Source of the DNA: Psychrobacter sp. P2G3
GTDB lineage: Bacteria; Pseudomonadota; Gammaproteobacteria; Pseudomonadales; Moraxellaceae
Length of the DNA: 64,000 bases
Reading direction: 5' to 3'
Assembly: GCF_001593285.1 (NCBI RefSeq)
Contig: NZ_CP012529.1
Coordinates: 186,001 to 250,000, forward strand
The position numbers and the translations under genes are program-made. Shown here piece by piece: positions 26,769-35,326 of the stretch (the stretch's first letter is position 1; the number at the start of each line of letters is the position of its first letter). The notes beneath the pieces are model-generated. The model made no database searches. It saw only the letters and a list, made by a program, of their open reading frames with translations, and was not told where the DNA came from.

Positions 26769-27335
26769 ATGTGCCCAGTTTATGAAGAAAAGAGAATCCC
26801 ACTACAAATTCGTCGCTTGATGGTTTTTGATGAAATTTGCCAATTAGCAAGAAGCAGACCTGATGAAATAGTGCATTTATCACCTTATACTCAATTAGCG
26901 TTTGGTGTCATGTATTTACAAGACTTCAAAAGGCTTATTGCTTTTGGCGGTGTGTTTGAGTATGCGCACACGCGTGAGGAAGTTATCGAGCAGCGTATCA
27001 ATGTAATTCCTAACGATGAGCTGGTTATGTGTGCATTAACGGTTAATTTAAAACCATTTACCAAACCAGCGCGCAATGCGATTCAACTGTTATGGCAGTG
27101 GAACAGTTACGTCAAAAACAGAATGCATGCTTATATCGATTATCGTGAAGAGCATTTCTTTAAAATTAACGATGAGATTGATTGGGAATATCCAGCGCAT
27201 AAGTTTCATGAGCGCTTAGTTGCCAGCGCGTGTTTACCACTATGGGATGACAGAGATGAACTGATTGCTGATATTTATCGTGATAAAAAAGGACAGCCTA
27301 GACCTGAGCGATATAACGAGACGCGATTAGTATAA
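26769..27335 (+). CDS. Hypothetical protein in the DpnI island
   Basis: I do not recognise a family. ATG at 26769 with AAGGAT 8 bases upstream gives 188 residues; a TTG lies one codon earlier. The sequence is soluble, with no signal or membrane segment. It is rich in aromatic residues and Arg/His (LMVFDEICQLARSRPDEI, LIAFGGVFEYAHTREEVIEQR, AYIDYREEHFFKINDEIDWEYP). It looks mixed alpha/beta and has no motif I can tie to catalysis. Its 3' end overlaps the end of the convergent dpnI-like gene by 9 bp. Position suggests involvement in the restriction locus, but it could equally be cargo. Confidence 0.65.
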   Translation: MCPVYEEKRIPLQIRRLMVFDEICQLARSRPDEIVHLSPYTQLAFGVMYLQDFKRLIAFGGVFEYAHTREEVIEQRINVIPNDELVMCALTVNLKPFTKPARNAIQLLWQWNSYVKNRMHAYIDYREEHFFKINDEIDWEYPAHKFHERLVASACLPLWDDRDELIADIYRDKKGQPRPERYNETRLV

Positions 27336-28091
27336 TTTCCGATAGTGACCGGGGCTTACAAACTCAATAATGCCTTTATCGCGTAGAACTTGTAATTGCT
27401 GGCGGATTTTATCGTCAACGTGGTTATTATCAGGATGTTTGAGCCGTAGCTCATTGGCAAAAGCATAAACCTGCTGTAAAGAAAACTTGTTATCAAGTTT
27501 ATCGATACATTGCCAAACATCTAATGTCCAACCACGTGTCTGCTGTGTTTGTTCACGCAGAAATAAGGTTTTTTGAAATTGTTGGGTGACTTTTTTTCGC
27601 AGTATCACTTGTTGGTTTTTGACTAGAAATACTTTTCCTGATTCTGGCACTTGACGCAAGTCGATATTGCAGCCAACCCAACCTGCGCGTTTGGCAGTGA
27701 TTGATAAAGGTTTACGTTTTATAATCATGTCCGGCTTAAAAAAATGCTTAGGAATGATTAAAAAATTATTAACGGTGCATTCTTTGGAATAAGTCAAAAA
27801 GAAAAAGCTTGGATTATCCTCACTATTGATACGCTCAATCATAGTTTTATAAGCGCCATCATTGATAACGTTGCTTAATTTTGCTTTCTTACTTTTTAGC
27901 TCATATTGCTCGTTACAGTTTGAACAATAAAAATCAGCGACCGGTCTGCCATTAGCAAATTCAGCTAACGGCTGAGTGCTACAGTTCGGACAGTAACCAT
28001 TGTTTTTCACCCATGCCTCACTGAGTACACGAATTTTTTGAGCTTGAGAGTTATAATTTTTAGCAAGACTTTGATTGAAATGTAAATTCAT
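27327..28091 (-). CDS. dpnI: DpnI-type restriction endonuclease (methyl-directed, Gm6ATC)
   Basis: Type IIM endonuclease homologous to pneumococcal DpnI, which cuts GATC only when the adenine is methylated. It has 254 residues, the same length as DpnI. The PD-(D/E)xK site is intact at family positions: Asp53 in PVADFY, and Glu64-x-Lys66 in YELKSKK. A zinc site is formed by Cys34/Cys37 (CPNC) and Cys56/Cys59 (CSNC). NDGAYKTMIER, PSFFFLTYSKE, KRAGWVGCNIDLRQVP and the C-terminal winged-helix block KIRQQLQVLRDKGIIEF are conserved. A resident DpnI implies the host does not Dam-methylate its own GATC sites. Confidence 0.95.
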   Translation of the reverse strand: MNLHFNQSLAKNYNSQAQKIRVLSEAWVKNNGYCPNCSTQPLAEFANGRPVADFYCSNCNEQYELKSKKAKLSNVINDGAYKTMIERINSEDNPSFFFLTYSKECTVNNFLIIPKHFFKPDMIIKRKPLSITAKRAGWVGCNIDLRQVPESGKVFLVKNQQVILRKKVTQQFQKTLFLREQTQQTRGWTLDVWQCIDKLDNKFSLQQVYAFANELRLKHPDNNHVDDKIRQQLQVLRDKGIIEFVSPGHYRKLY

Positions 28092-28261
28092 AATAAGTTT
28101 TCGTTATTAATAAGAAGGCGTAGAAATAGTAATAGAAGGCATGAGTATTAAGCCATATAATTTAACCTAAACATCAAGTTAATTGATAAGCTAAGCAAAT
28201 AACATTGAAAATCACACGGTTCAGTGCTAAATTCTAGCAAACATCTGCCTCGCGAGTTGCC

Positions 28262-29527
28262 ATGAGCAAGCCTACACCTGAAACGCCTCCTGAACGTCCT
28301 AATGATACTCCATCAGATAAGCAAGATGGCGCTATCAACGATCCTGCTAAGACACCTCAAGACTCTGAACCAGATAATAAAGTACCCGCGACAGATATTT
28401 CGCTTGTCAATGGTAAAAATTCCCCGCGCAAGTACAAAAAAGACAATCAATCGTTTTTTATGCAGCGTGGCTATCAGATTTTATTAGTCTTAGGCTTGAT
28501 AGCCGCGTTTTTATTAGTGATGGTTTATCAGACGTTATTTGGTCGAATTGATCAGCCTGAGCAAATGGTTACGATTGAGCAGGGTGACACTTATTACGGC
28601 TTGCTACCACAGTGGCAACAGCAAATTCCGCTGTTTTCCGCCAGTATTGCCAAGTTTTATATCAAGTCGCAAATAGATGCGCCACTGCATGCAGGTATCT
28701 ATCAATTGCCGGAAAACCCGACGATAGCAGAAGCATTGCAAATCTTGCAACAAGGCGCAAAGGTAGCGATGGTAAAGGTGCAAATCATCGAAGGCAAAAC
28801 AGCGGGCGATTTGTATCAGACCTTACGTGACAACCCTGGTATTACCAAGGAGGTGCTGACGAGTGACAGCGACAATGCCAGTATCGCACAAGCATTGGAT
28901 TTGGCTGGCATATTGCCTGACGCGGTGACTAATAGTAGTGACCCTATCGTTAGCTACAACCTTGAAGGTTGGTTCACCCCTGATACCTATTATTATGGTG
29001 AGGGTGCAACTGATAAGCAGGTGCTGACTGATTTATATAAGCGTCAGCAACAAGCGCTGACTCTAGCTTGGGAAAACCGTGCACCAGATTTGCCATATAA
29101 AACGCCTTATGAAGCACTGATTATGGCCTCCATTATCGAAAAAGAGACCAGTGTGCCTGAAGAGCGTGAGCTGGTGGCTGCGGTGTTCACCAATCGGTTG
29201 AATCAAGGGATGCGCATGCAGACGGATCCGACCATTATTTATGGTATGGGGAGTCGCTATGAGGGTAATATTCGCCGCAAAGATATCGACGAAAAAACAT
29301 CGTACAACACTTATCAAATTGATGGCTTGCCACCAACGCCTATCGCTCTGCCATCTGCTGCTTCTATCGAAGCCACATTGCATCCTGCTGATAGCGAAGC
29401 CTTATATTTTGTAGCAACGGGTAATGGTGGTCATAAATTCACCAATAGCTTAGCTGATCATAATCAAGCGGTAAGAGACTACTTAAATGTGATGCGTGAA
29501 AAGAAATCACAAACGCCGCCGGAGTAG
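28262..29527 (+). CDS. mltG: Endolytic murein transglycosylase MltG
   Basis: Inner-membrane lytic transglycosylase (YceG family) thought to terminate nascent glycan strands. Residues 1-65 are a polar, Pro/Asp-rich cytoplasmic tail, longer than in E. coli. One transmembrane helix follows (YQILLVLGLIAAFLLVMVY, about 71-90), then a LysM-like region starting MVTIEQGDTYYGLL. The YceG catalytic core has LEGWFTPDTYYY, the catalytic Glu in MASIIEKETSVPEER, and AAVFTNRLNQGMRMQTDPTI, then YNTYQIDGLPPTPI. It is followed by tmk, as in many gammaproteobacteria. Confidence 0.95.
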   Translation: MSKPTPETPPERPNDTPSDKQDGAINDPAKTPQDSEPDNKVPATDISLVNGKNSPRKYKKDNQSFFMQRGYQILLVLGLIAAFLLVMVYQTLFGRIDQPEQMVTIEQGDTYYGLLPQWQQQIPLFSASIAKFYIKSQIDAPLHAGIYQLPENPTIAEALQILQQGAKVAMVKVQIIEGKTAGDLYQTLRDNPGITKEVLTSDSDNASIAQALDLAGILPDAVTNSSDPIVSYNLEGWFTPDTYYYGEGATDKQVLTDLYKRQQQALTLAWENRAPDLPYKTPYEALIMASIIEKETSVPEERELVAAVFTNRLNQGMRMQTDPTIIYGMGSRYEGNIRRKDIDEKTSYNTYQIDGLPPTPIALPSAASIEATLHPADSEALYFVATGNGGHKFTNSLADHNQAVRDYLNVMREKKSQTPPE

Positions 29528-29615
29528 GTTGGTAGCAATCAGCCTTTGATGTAAAATTATAGTCATAGAAGAAATTTCACAGTAAGCAAAGATATTTGAA
29601 ATACAAGGCAATACC

Positions 29616-30323
29616 ATGTCAGCATCTATAAACGCACAATCGTCTCAACTGACTACTGATAAGGTAGCGTCTGACTTAGAAACTGTAGAGAAATTAGGGC
29701 GTTTTGTTAGCTTTGAAGGTACCGAAGGCGTGGGGAAAACGACTGCCATTGAGCAGCTATGTACGCGTCTAGATGCGGCCGGTATTGATTGTCTGCGCAC
29801 ACGTGAGCCTGGCGGTAGTCCGTTCGCTGAGCGCCTGCGTACTATCTTGCTAGACCCGGCAACCAACATAAACGATGACACTGAGCTGTTGCTATTGTTT
29901 GCGGCTCGCTGCGATCATATGCAGCAAGTGATTTTACCCGCTTTGCAGCGCGGTACTTGGGTGATATGCGATCGTTTTACGGACTCTACTATTGCTTATC
30001 AAGGTTTTGGGCGTGCGCAGGGTGATAGGGCAGTATTAGCAAAGATTAATGTACTCATTGAGCAGTTTATCCCAAGCTTGCCTGAGCTGACACTGTGGCT
30101 TGATCTACCAGTGTTGGAGGGCATGGCACGTGCAGGGAAACGTAGTGCGGCTGACCGCTTTGAGCAGCAGGCGATGGAGTTTTTTACCCAAGTATATGCC
30201 GGTTTTACCGCGCTCGCTACAGCGCATCCTGAACGTATTCGTCGTATTGATGCCTCGGGTACTGCTGATGAGGTTAGCGCACGTATATGGCAAGAGATTG
30301 AATCTCAGTTTAAGATTAATTAA
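29616..30323 (+). CDS. tmk: Thymidylate kinase
   Basis: Phosphorylates dTMP to dTDP for DNA synthesis. P-loop FEGTEGVGKTT, the DR(E/Y)-type motif TREPGGSPFAERLR, LLLFAARCDHMQQVILPAL, WVICDRFTDSTIAYQG (DRF motif), and the LID region AGKRSAADRFEQQ are present. The 235 residues include about 28 extra at the N-terminus (MSASINAQSSQ...), so an internal start is possible, but no Met is closer to the core. 88 bp downstream of mltG, probably one operon. Confidence 0.95.
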   Translation: MSASINAQSSQLTTDKVASDLETVEKLGRFVSFEGTEGVGKTTAIEQLCTRLDAAGIDCLRTREPGGSPFAERLRTILLDPATNINDDTELLLLFAARCDHMQQVILPALQRGTWVICDRFTDSTIAYQGFGRAQGDRAVLAKINVLIEQFIPSLPELTLWLDLPVLEGMARAGKRSAADRFEQQAMEFFTQVYAGFTALATAHPERIRRIDASGTADEVSARIWQEIESQFKIN

Positions 30324-30444
30324 CGATGCTGTTATTCGATGCTATGATTTAACGTAACTAGTAATTGTTCAGCGTAACCTATTAGTTGTTCATTTAGTTG
30401 TTCATTATTAACTGTTAACAAGCAACTATTAAATTAATAGATAT

Positions 30445-30478
30445 AAAAAACCCCAGCTATTATAAGCTGGGGTTTTTC
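30445..30478. terminator. Terminator after tmk (bidirectional)
   Basis: AAAAAACCCCAGCT / AGCTGGGGTTTTT with loop ATTATA, between tmk and the converging antiporter gene. Confidence 0.92.
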
Positions 30479-30519
30479 TATTGCCTTAGAACAAAATACT
30501 CTTACTAAGCTAAACGCTT

Positions 30520-32904
30520 TTACTGCTTATCTGAACTGTCATCAGCTTTTATCTCGACGGTGTCAGTCTTAGCAGCAGTCTCTTTATCAGCAGTAGTATT
30601 TTTGTCCGTGTCAGGTAGACGGTTTGGATCCAACGACCCTTTCTTGTTTTTGGGTGCGCTGCCACTACCATTGGCATTGGCTTTTAACGTCGCCACTGAG
30701 CTGGATGCTTTATGCTCTGACTTTTTAGCCTCAGGATTTTTAACTTCTGTGCTTTTAGTTTCAGAATTTTTAACTTCAGCGCTTTTAGCCTTTGGACGAG
30801 TAGGCTCTAGGTTAGCAGTCTCTAGGCTATTAGATGCAAGGCTAGCAGGATTTTCTTTGGCAGTCACTTTATCCAAATCCGTTAACGACTCTATCGCTGG
30901 TGCAACAGTTGGCTGATCCGATTTCTCACTCTGATCTTGATTCTGGTCAGTTAATTCAGCTTTAGTTTGCGTTTCAGCTGCGCCGTCTTGCTCAGCTTCA
31001 TTATCTATACCCTCAATCAACTCTTTTTCTTTACGCTTTTCAGGCGCTTTTGAGTTGGCTTCAAAATGCGCATCAGCAACGGCACGTGCTTGTACCTGCT
31101 TGTGAGTGACATCTACTGGCTTTGGCTGTATATCGTCATCGACGACCAAAGCGACCAGCTTACGATCCCGTGGCACATTACCATCGAACTTGTCCGTAAT
31201 GACGCTCAGCTTACCTTCTTTATCAAGCGTATATAGCGGGACGTATTGCTTGTTGTCCGCTTTGTATTGCTCAAAAGTATAGCTGTCGGTGATGTTGGTA
31301 ATCTTAATACGCGCTTTTTTAGATAACATGCTGGCAAGCTTGGTATAAGTGACATCTTTGCCAAATAACCACTGGGAATGAAAGTTTGCCTGTTTAGTAT
31401 CACGCTCATTTTTGACTTTTTCGTCACTGAATTTAAGACGGAATATCTTTTGCTCACCAAACTCATGACGGTAATGAATCTCTGATAGCGTATTTAGCTC
31501 TTTATCCGTACTCATGGCAAATAGATGACCAATACCGATTAAGTCAAGATGATGGTCAGCGTGATCTGAGACTGGATTACCAAAATAAGTACGCAGACCG
31601 CTCATACGAGCACCCGCGATATTGGTATAGTTATTATGCGCGACGATTACATCGAAGCCTTGATCTCGCAGAGAAGTCGCAACCAATAACGCTATCGGGT
31701 TGGAACCAACGACCAAAATACCATTGGTGGCAGGCTCACGCACACCCAATAAGTTACCGACCATTTTTGCGCCCAAGCCTTGAATCATGACCGTACCGAT
31801 AATGACCATAAAGACTAGCGGTACTAACAGCTCAACACCTTGAATATCATACTCTTGCAGACGTATAGCAAATAGGGAAGAGATGGCGGCGGCAACGATA
31901 CCACGTGGGCCAATCCAACTGATCATCAGCTTTTCATTGGTTTTGAGATTAGAGCCAATGGAAGATGCCCAAACGGATAGTGGACGCGCTATGAACATAA
32001 CGATGGCAAGTAATACAAGTCCTGCAAAACCTACACTCATCAAGCTTGCTAGCTCTACACGAGCAGCAAGAATAATAAATAATACAGAGATTAATAAAAC
32101 GGTCAGCGACTCGTTAAATTCCAAAATCGTATCGCGTGGGAATTTTGGCCAGTTCGCAAGCGCAACGCCGAGTACCGTAACAGTTAAGAGACCAGATTCG
32201 TGCTCTAAGTGATTCGATACCGAAAATAGCACTAAAACAAAGGCAAGGGTGAAGACGTTACGCAGGAACTCAGGCACCATATGACGGCGCATTAAGAAGG
32301 CTAATACCCACGCGCCCGCCATACCGAGTGCTGTCGCTAAGACAACAATTTTGGCAAATAGCAAGATACTGCTGGCCTCACCACCTGAGATAATGTACTC
32401 GTACACCAATACTACCGCAATCGCGCCGATAGGATCGATGATGATACCTTCCCATTTGAGGATATTAGAGATGGTTTTATTCGGACGCACACTACGCAGT
32501 AGCGGCATAATTACCGTCGGACCAGTCACACAGACTAGCGCCCCAAATAGCAGCGCAATGAGAGGATCGACATCGAACAACAGATAAGTCGATAGTGCCA
32601 CTATAGCAATGGTAATTAGTACGCCGACTGACACCAGCATCTGCACTACGGTACCGTGCTGCTTAATTTCATCGAACTCTAGGGTCAACGAGCCTTCAAA
32701 CAAAATAATTGCTACACCCAAAGAGATAATAGGGAACATAAGCTCGCCTAAAACCAAATCAGGGTCGAAGTAACCCAATACTGGACCGACAATAATGCCG
32801 ATGAGTAACAAAAACAAAATGGACGGTTGCTTTAAGTACCAAGCCAACCATTGGGCGGCGATGCCGATCCCAACCACGCCGGATAACAATAGGGCGGTAT
32901 CCAT
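30520..32904 (-). CDS. CPA1-type cation:proton antiporter with long charged C-terminal tail
   Basis: NhaP/CPA1-family Na+(K+)/H+ antiporter. Residues 1-385 form about 12 membrane helices, with family motifs FEGSLTLEFDEI, ALVCVTGPTVIMPLLR and MISWIGPRGIVAAAISSLFAIR. A Rossmann-like TrkA-N region follows (ILVVGSNPIALLVATSL, about 396-412), with a regulatory domain to about 595. The last 200 residues are low-complexity, rich in Lys, Glu, Ala, Ser and Asp, with short repeats of the form SAEVKNSETKSTEVKN. This is unusually long for the family and probably disordered and cytoplasmic. Single gene. Confidence 0.92.
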   Translation of the reverse strand: MDTALLLSGVVGIGIAAQWLAWYLKQPSILFLLLIGIIVGPVLGYFDPDLVLGELMFPIISLGVAIILFEGSLTLEFDEIKQHGTVVQMLVSVGVLITIAIVALSTYLLFDVDPLIALLFGALVCVTGPTVIMPLLRSVRPNKTISNILKWEGIIIDPIGAIAVVLVYEYIISGGEASSILLFAKIVVLATALGMAGAWVLAFLMRRHMVPEFLRNVFTLAFVLVLFSVSNHLEHESGLLTVTVLGVALANWPKFPRDTILEFNESLTVLLISVLFIILAARVELASLMSVGFAGLVLLAIVMFIARPLSVWASSIGSNLKTNEKLMISWIGPRGIVAAAISSLFAIRLQEYDIQGVELLVPLVFMVIIGTVMIQGLGAKMVGNLLGVREPATNGILVVGSNPIALLVATSLRDQGFDVIVAHNNYTNIAGARMSGLRTYFGNPVSDHADHHLDLIGIGHLFAMSTDKELNTLSEIHYRHEFGEQKIFRLKFSDEKVKNERDTKQANFHSQWLFGKDVTYTKLASMLSKKARIKITNITDSYTFEQYKADNKQYVPLYTLDKEGKLSVITDKFDGNVPRDRKLVALVVDDDIQPKPVDVTHKQVQARAVADAHFEANSKAPEKRKEKELIEGIDNEAEQDGAAETQTKAELTDQNQDQSEKSDQPTVAPAIESLTDLDKVTAKENPASLASNSLETANLEPTRPKAKSAEVKNSETKSTEVKNPEAKKSEHKASSSVATLKANANGSGSAPKNKKGSLDPNRLPDTDKNTTADKETAAKTDTVEIKADDSSDKQ

Positions 32905-33727
32905 AAATTAATCCTTTTATAAGCTTGTCATACTGCATATACATTAGGGTGTGCTTACAATCTAACAGCGGCTACTTGTAAACGTCAAATAGACCCTAAG
33001 TTTTGCTATAGCAAATGGTTATTGCAAACGGTTATAACGGTTTTATTTACCGCTAATCATCATAAAGGGTATTCAGGCCATAGGGTAATTGGCAAGAACA
33101 GTCGTAGAAATCAACATAATAGGAAAAAGCGTTCAGAGACCTATACAAGTCATCTGATAATGCACAAACAGATAGAGCGAAACAATAAAAGTAAAACCTA
33201 TAACTTGATAAATTTATCAAAGAAATAAGTGGTTTTTATTGTAGACTTTTGTCTGTTATTTAAATTATTTGGCTTGTTATCATACCATGATTTAATTTTG
33301 CTTGTGTTAAACGCACTGCGCGTGTGGAGATATTAAGCTATTAATGACAATGTTTATTTACGATAAGCGGCATCACTTCATAAGGTGTTTTTTGTATATA
33401 CTCATCTGTATACAAGGAAGCAGGTACGTAGCCATGACGAATGTTATCCTGCATAATATAAACACGATAGAACAATCACTAAGTTTTTCTAAGATAAGGA
33501 TATCTTGAGAATGGGACAGAACTTACGCTGTAAGTGTATTGACTTATAGATAGTAATAAGAGTTAAGTGAATGTATAGCAGTCTTTGTGAGTAGACGTTT
33601 ATTCAATAATAATGCAGATTGGTGTTTGATAGTTTAGTGAGAATAAGCTGACATCATCATATAAATGACTAAAACATAAAAAAATGAAACTCAAAATAAT
33701 TGAACTTTAAAAACGGGGAATAATAAT
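32905..33727. other. 823-bp intergenic region upstream of mucD
   Basis: Divergent region. It contains two hairpins: TTGTATA / TATACAA at about 33393-33416, and AAGATA-AGGA-TATCTT at 33491-33506. A terminator-like hairpin with a T-run, CACTT-CATA-AGGTG-TTTTTT, is near 33374-33393. A 68-codon open frame at 33022 lacks a ribosome site and looks like chance. A small RNA cannot be excluded. Confidence 0.4.
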
Positions 33728-35182
33728 ATGAAGAGTCAACCAATTGCTCATAGGATACAGCGTAAACTAAAGGCTAGCCTGCTAGCAGCTTCGTTAAGTA
33801 CGGTTATGATTACAGCTGGTACAGTGGCTATCAGTGCAATGACTATCTCCAGCGCCCAAGCGGCAGTCATTACTGCTGATTTTTCTGATCTTGTCCAGCA
33901 AGTAACCCCAGGCGTGGCGCGAGTCAACGTTACCAAGACGGTCAGTGAAGCAGAGCTGGCTAAAGCCCAAACCGCTGACTTATTGCGTCAGTTCTTTGGT
34001 GACCGCATACGTATCCCTGAACAGGCAGCAACACCAGCAATTGAACATGCTTATGGCACGGCGTTTTTTGTGACGTCTAACGGTTATATGCTGACCAATC
34101 ATCATGTAGTGGAAGGCGCAGATAAAATTACCGTTACGCTAAATGATCGTACAGAGCTTGATGCCACATTGATTGGTAGTGATGAGCGCTCAGATGTAGC
34201 CGTGCTAAAAGTTTCAGGCAGTCAATTCCCAGCTTTGCCTATTGGCGATTCTAATATCATAAAAGTCGGTGAGCCAGTATTGGCAATCGGTTCTCCATTT
34301 GGCTTTGATTATTCAGCCTCTGCTGGAATCGTGAGCGCTAAGTCTCGTAGCTTTTCGCGCGAGACCAGCGTGCCCTTTATTCAAACTGATGTAGCGCTTA
34401 ATCCTGGTAACTCAGGCGGGCCATTATTTAACCAGCGCGGTGAAGTGATCGGCATTAACTCACGAATTTTTAGTGGTACAGGCGGCTATATGGGCTTATC
34501 GTTCTCTATCCCCATAGATGCTGCGATGGATATTTATGAGCAGCTCAAATCTAACGGTGAGGTAACGCGTGCTTACTTAGGTATTTATCCGCAGGATATA
34601 GATCGTAATTTGGCAGAGGTTTATAAGTTGGCACGTCCACAAGGCGCACTTTTGACCCGCGTATCGCCAGACTCGCCAGCTCAAAAGGCAGGACTTAAAA
34701 CAGGCGATATTATCTTACAATATAACGATATCAAAATAATGCGAGCATCTGATCTCCTAAATCTCATTAACCGTGGCAAACCTAATGAGACGTTTCGTGC
34801 GCAAGTACAACGTGATGGTAAACAGCTGAACGTATCGGGTAAGCTTAGTCATGCGCCAAGTGATGTCCAAGCGCAAGGTCGCGATCAGCAAGATAATGAG
34901 GTGCGTGTAGGCTTGCGCTTACGTAACTTGACCCCTGAAGAGCAAGCGGAGCTAGCTACGGATGGTAAGACTGGCGTGCTAGTCACCGCGGTTGATCCAA
35001 CAGGATTGGCGGCGCGTTCAGGTATCATGGCAGGGGACGTCATCACCAACTTACATCAAAAGCCTATTGCTAAAGCTTCAGATTTTTCTAGTGCTATCTC
35101 ATCACTACCAACCAAGGGCGTTGTGACTATTGAAGTTATGCGTCAGGGTATACCAGCGATTATCGGTCTACGTATTGAGTAA
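33728..35182 (+). CDS. mucD: Periplasmic Do-family serine protease (MucD/DegP-like)
   Basis: HtrA/Do periplasmic protease-chaperone for envelope protein quality control. A long N-terminal signal segment ends in AISAMTISSAQA. Catalytic triad: His in TNHHVVEGAD, Asp in SDERSDVAVLKV, Ser in NPGNSGGPLFN. Two PDZ domains follow (about 280-370 and 385-480), with GALLTRVSPDSPAQKAGLKTGD and VLVTAVDPTGLAARSGIMAGD. The stretch RIFSGTGGYMGLSFSIPID and the length of 484 residues are closest to Pseudomonas MucD. No sigma-E/mucABC genes are adjacent. CGGGGA lies upstream of the ATG. Confidence 0.94.
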   Translation: MKSQPIAHRIQRKLKASLLAASLSTVMITAGTVAISAMTISSAQAAVITADFSDLVQQVTPGVARVNVTKTVSEAELAKAQTADLLRQFFGDRIRIPEQAATPAIEHAYGTAFFVTSNGYMLTNHHVVEGADKITVTLNDRTELDATLIGSDERSDVAVLKVSGSQFPALPIGDSNIIKVGEPVLAIGSPFGFDYSASAGIVSAKSRSFSRETSVPFIQTDVALNPGNSGGPLFNQRGEVIGINSRIFSGTGGYMGLSFSIPIDAAMDIYEQLKSNGEVTRAYLGIYPQDIDRNLAEVYKLARPQGALLTRVSPDSPAQKAGLKTGDIILQYNDIKIMRASDLLNLINRGKPNETFRAQVQRDGKQLNVSGKLSHAPSDVQAQGRDQQDNEVRVGLRLRNLTPEEQAELATDGKTGVLVTAVDPTGLAARSGIMAGDVITNLHQKPIAKASDFSSAISSLPTKGVVTIEVMRQGIPAIIGLRIE

Positions 35183-35326
35183 GGTCAGTTGTGAAAGGAC
35201 AGTAACGAATGATAGCTGATGGGGCTTGTTTATCGTGGACATCGCCCCTTATAATGGCTGGTTTTTTATCATAAGTTAGTATTAGGGTTTTTTATTTTTG
35301 TACGTCTATATTATAGCTAGGTATTC

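Noticed and set aside
26410..28091. Prophage or integrative element
   Set aside because: No integrase, transposase, attachment-site duplication or phage structural gene. It is only a three-gene restriction island.
33022..33228. 68-codon open frame in the antiporter-mucD gap
   Set aside because: No ribosome site, a Lys/His/Asn composition typical of AT-rich non-coding DNA, and no recognisable motif.
33491..33548. Second Gac/Csr-type RNA upstream of mucD (an AGGA-loop hairpin and a TGTAAG-N8-CTTATA string)
   Set aside because: The palindrome has the wrong spacing (8 instead of 6) and a mismatch, and it lies downstream of the only GGA hairpin. No series of GGA motifs follows.
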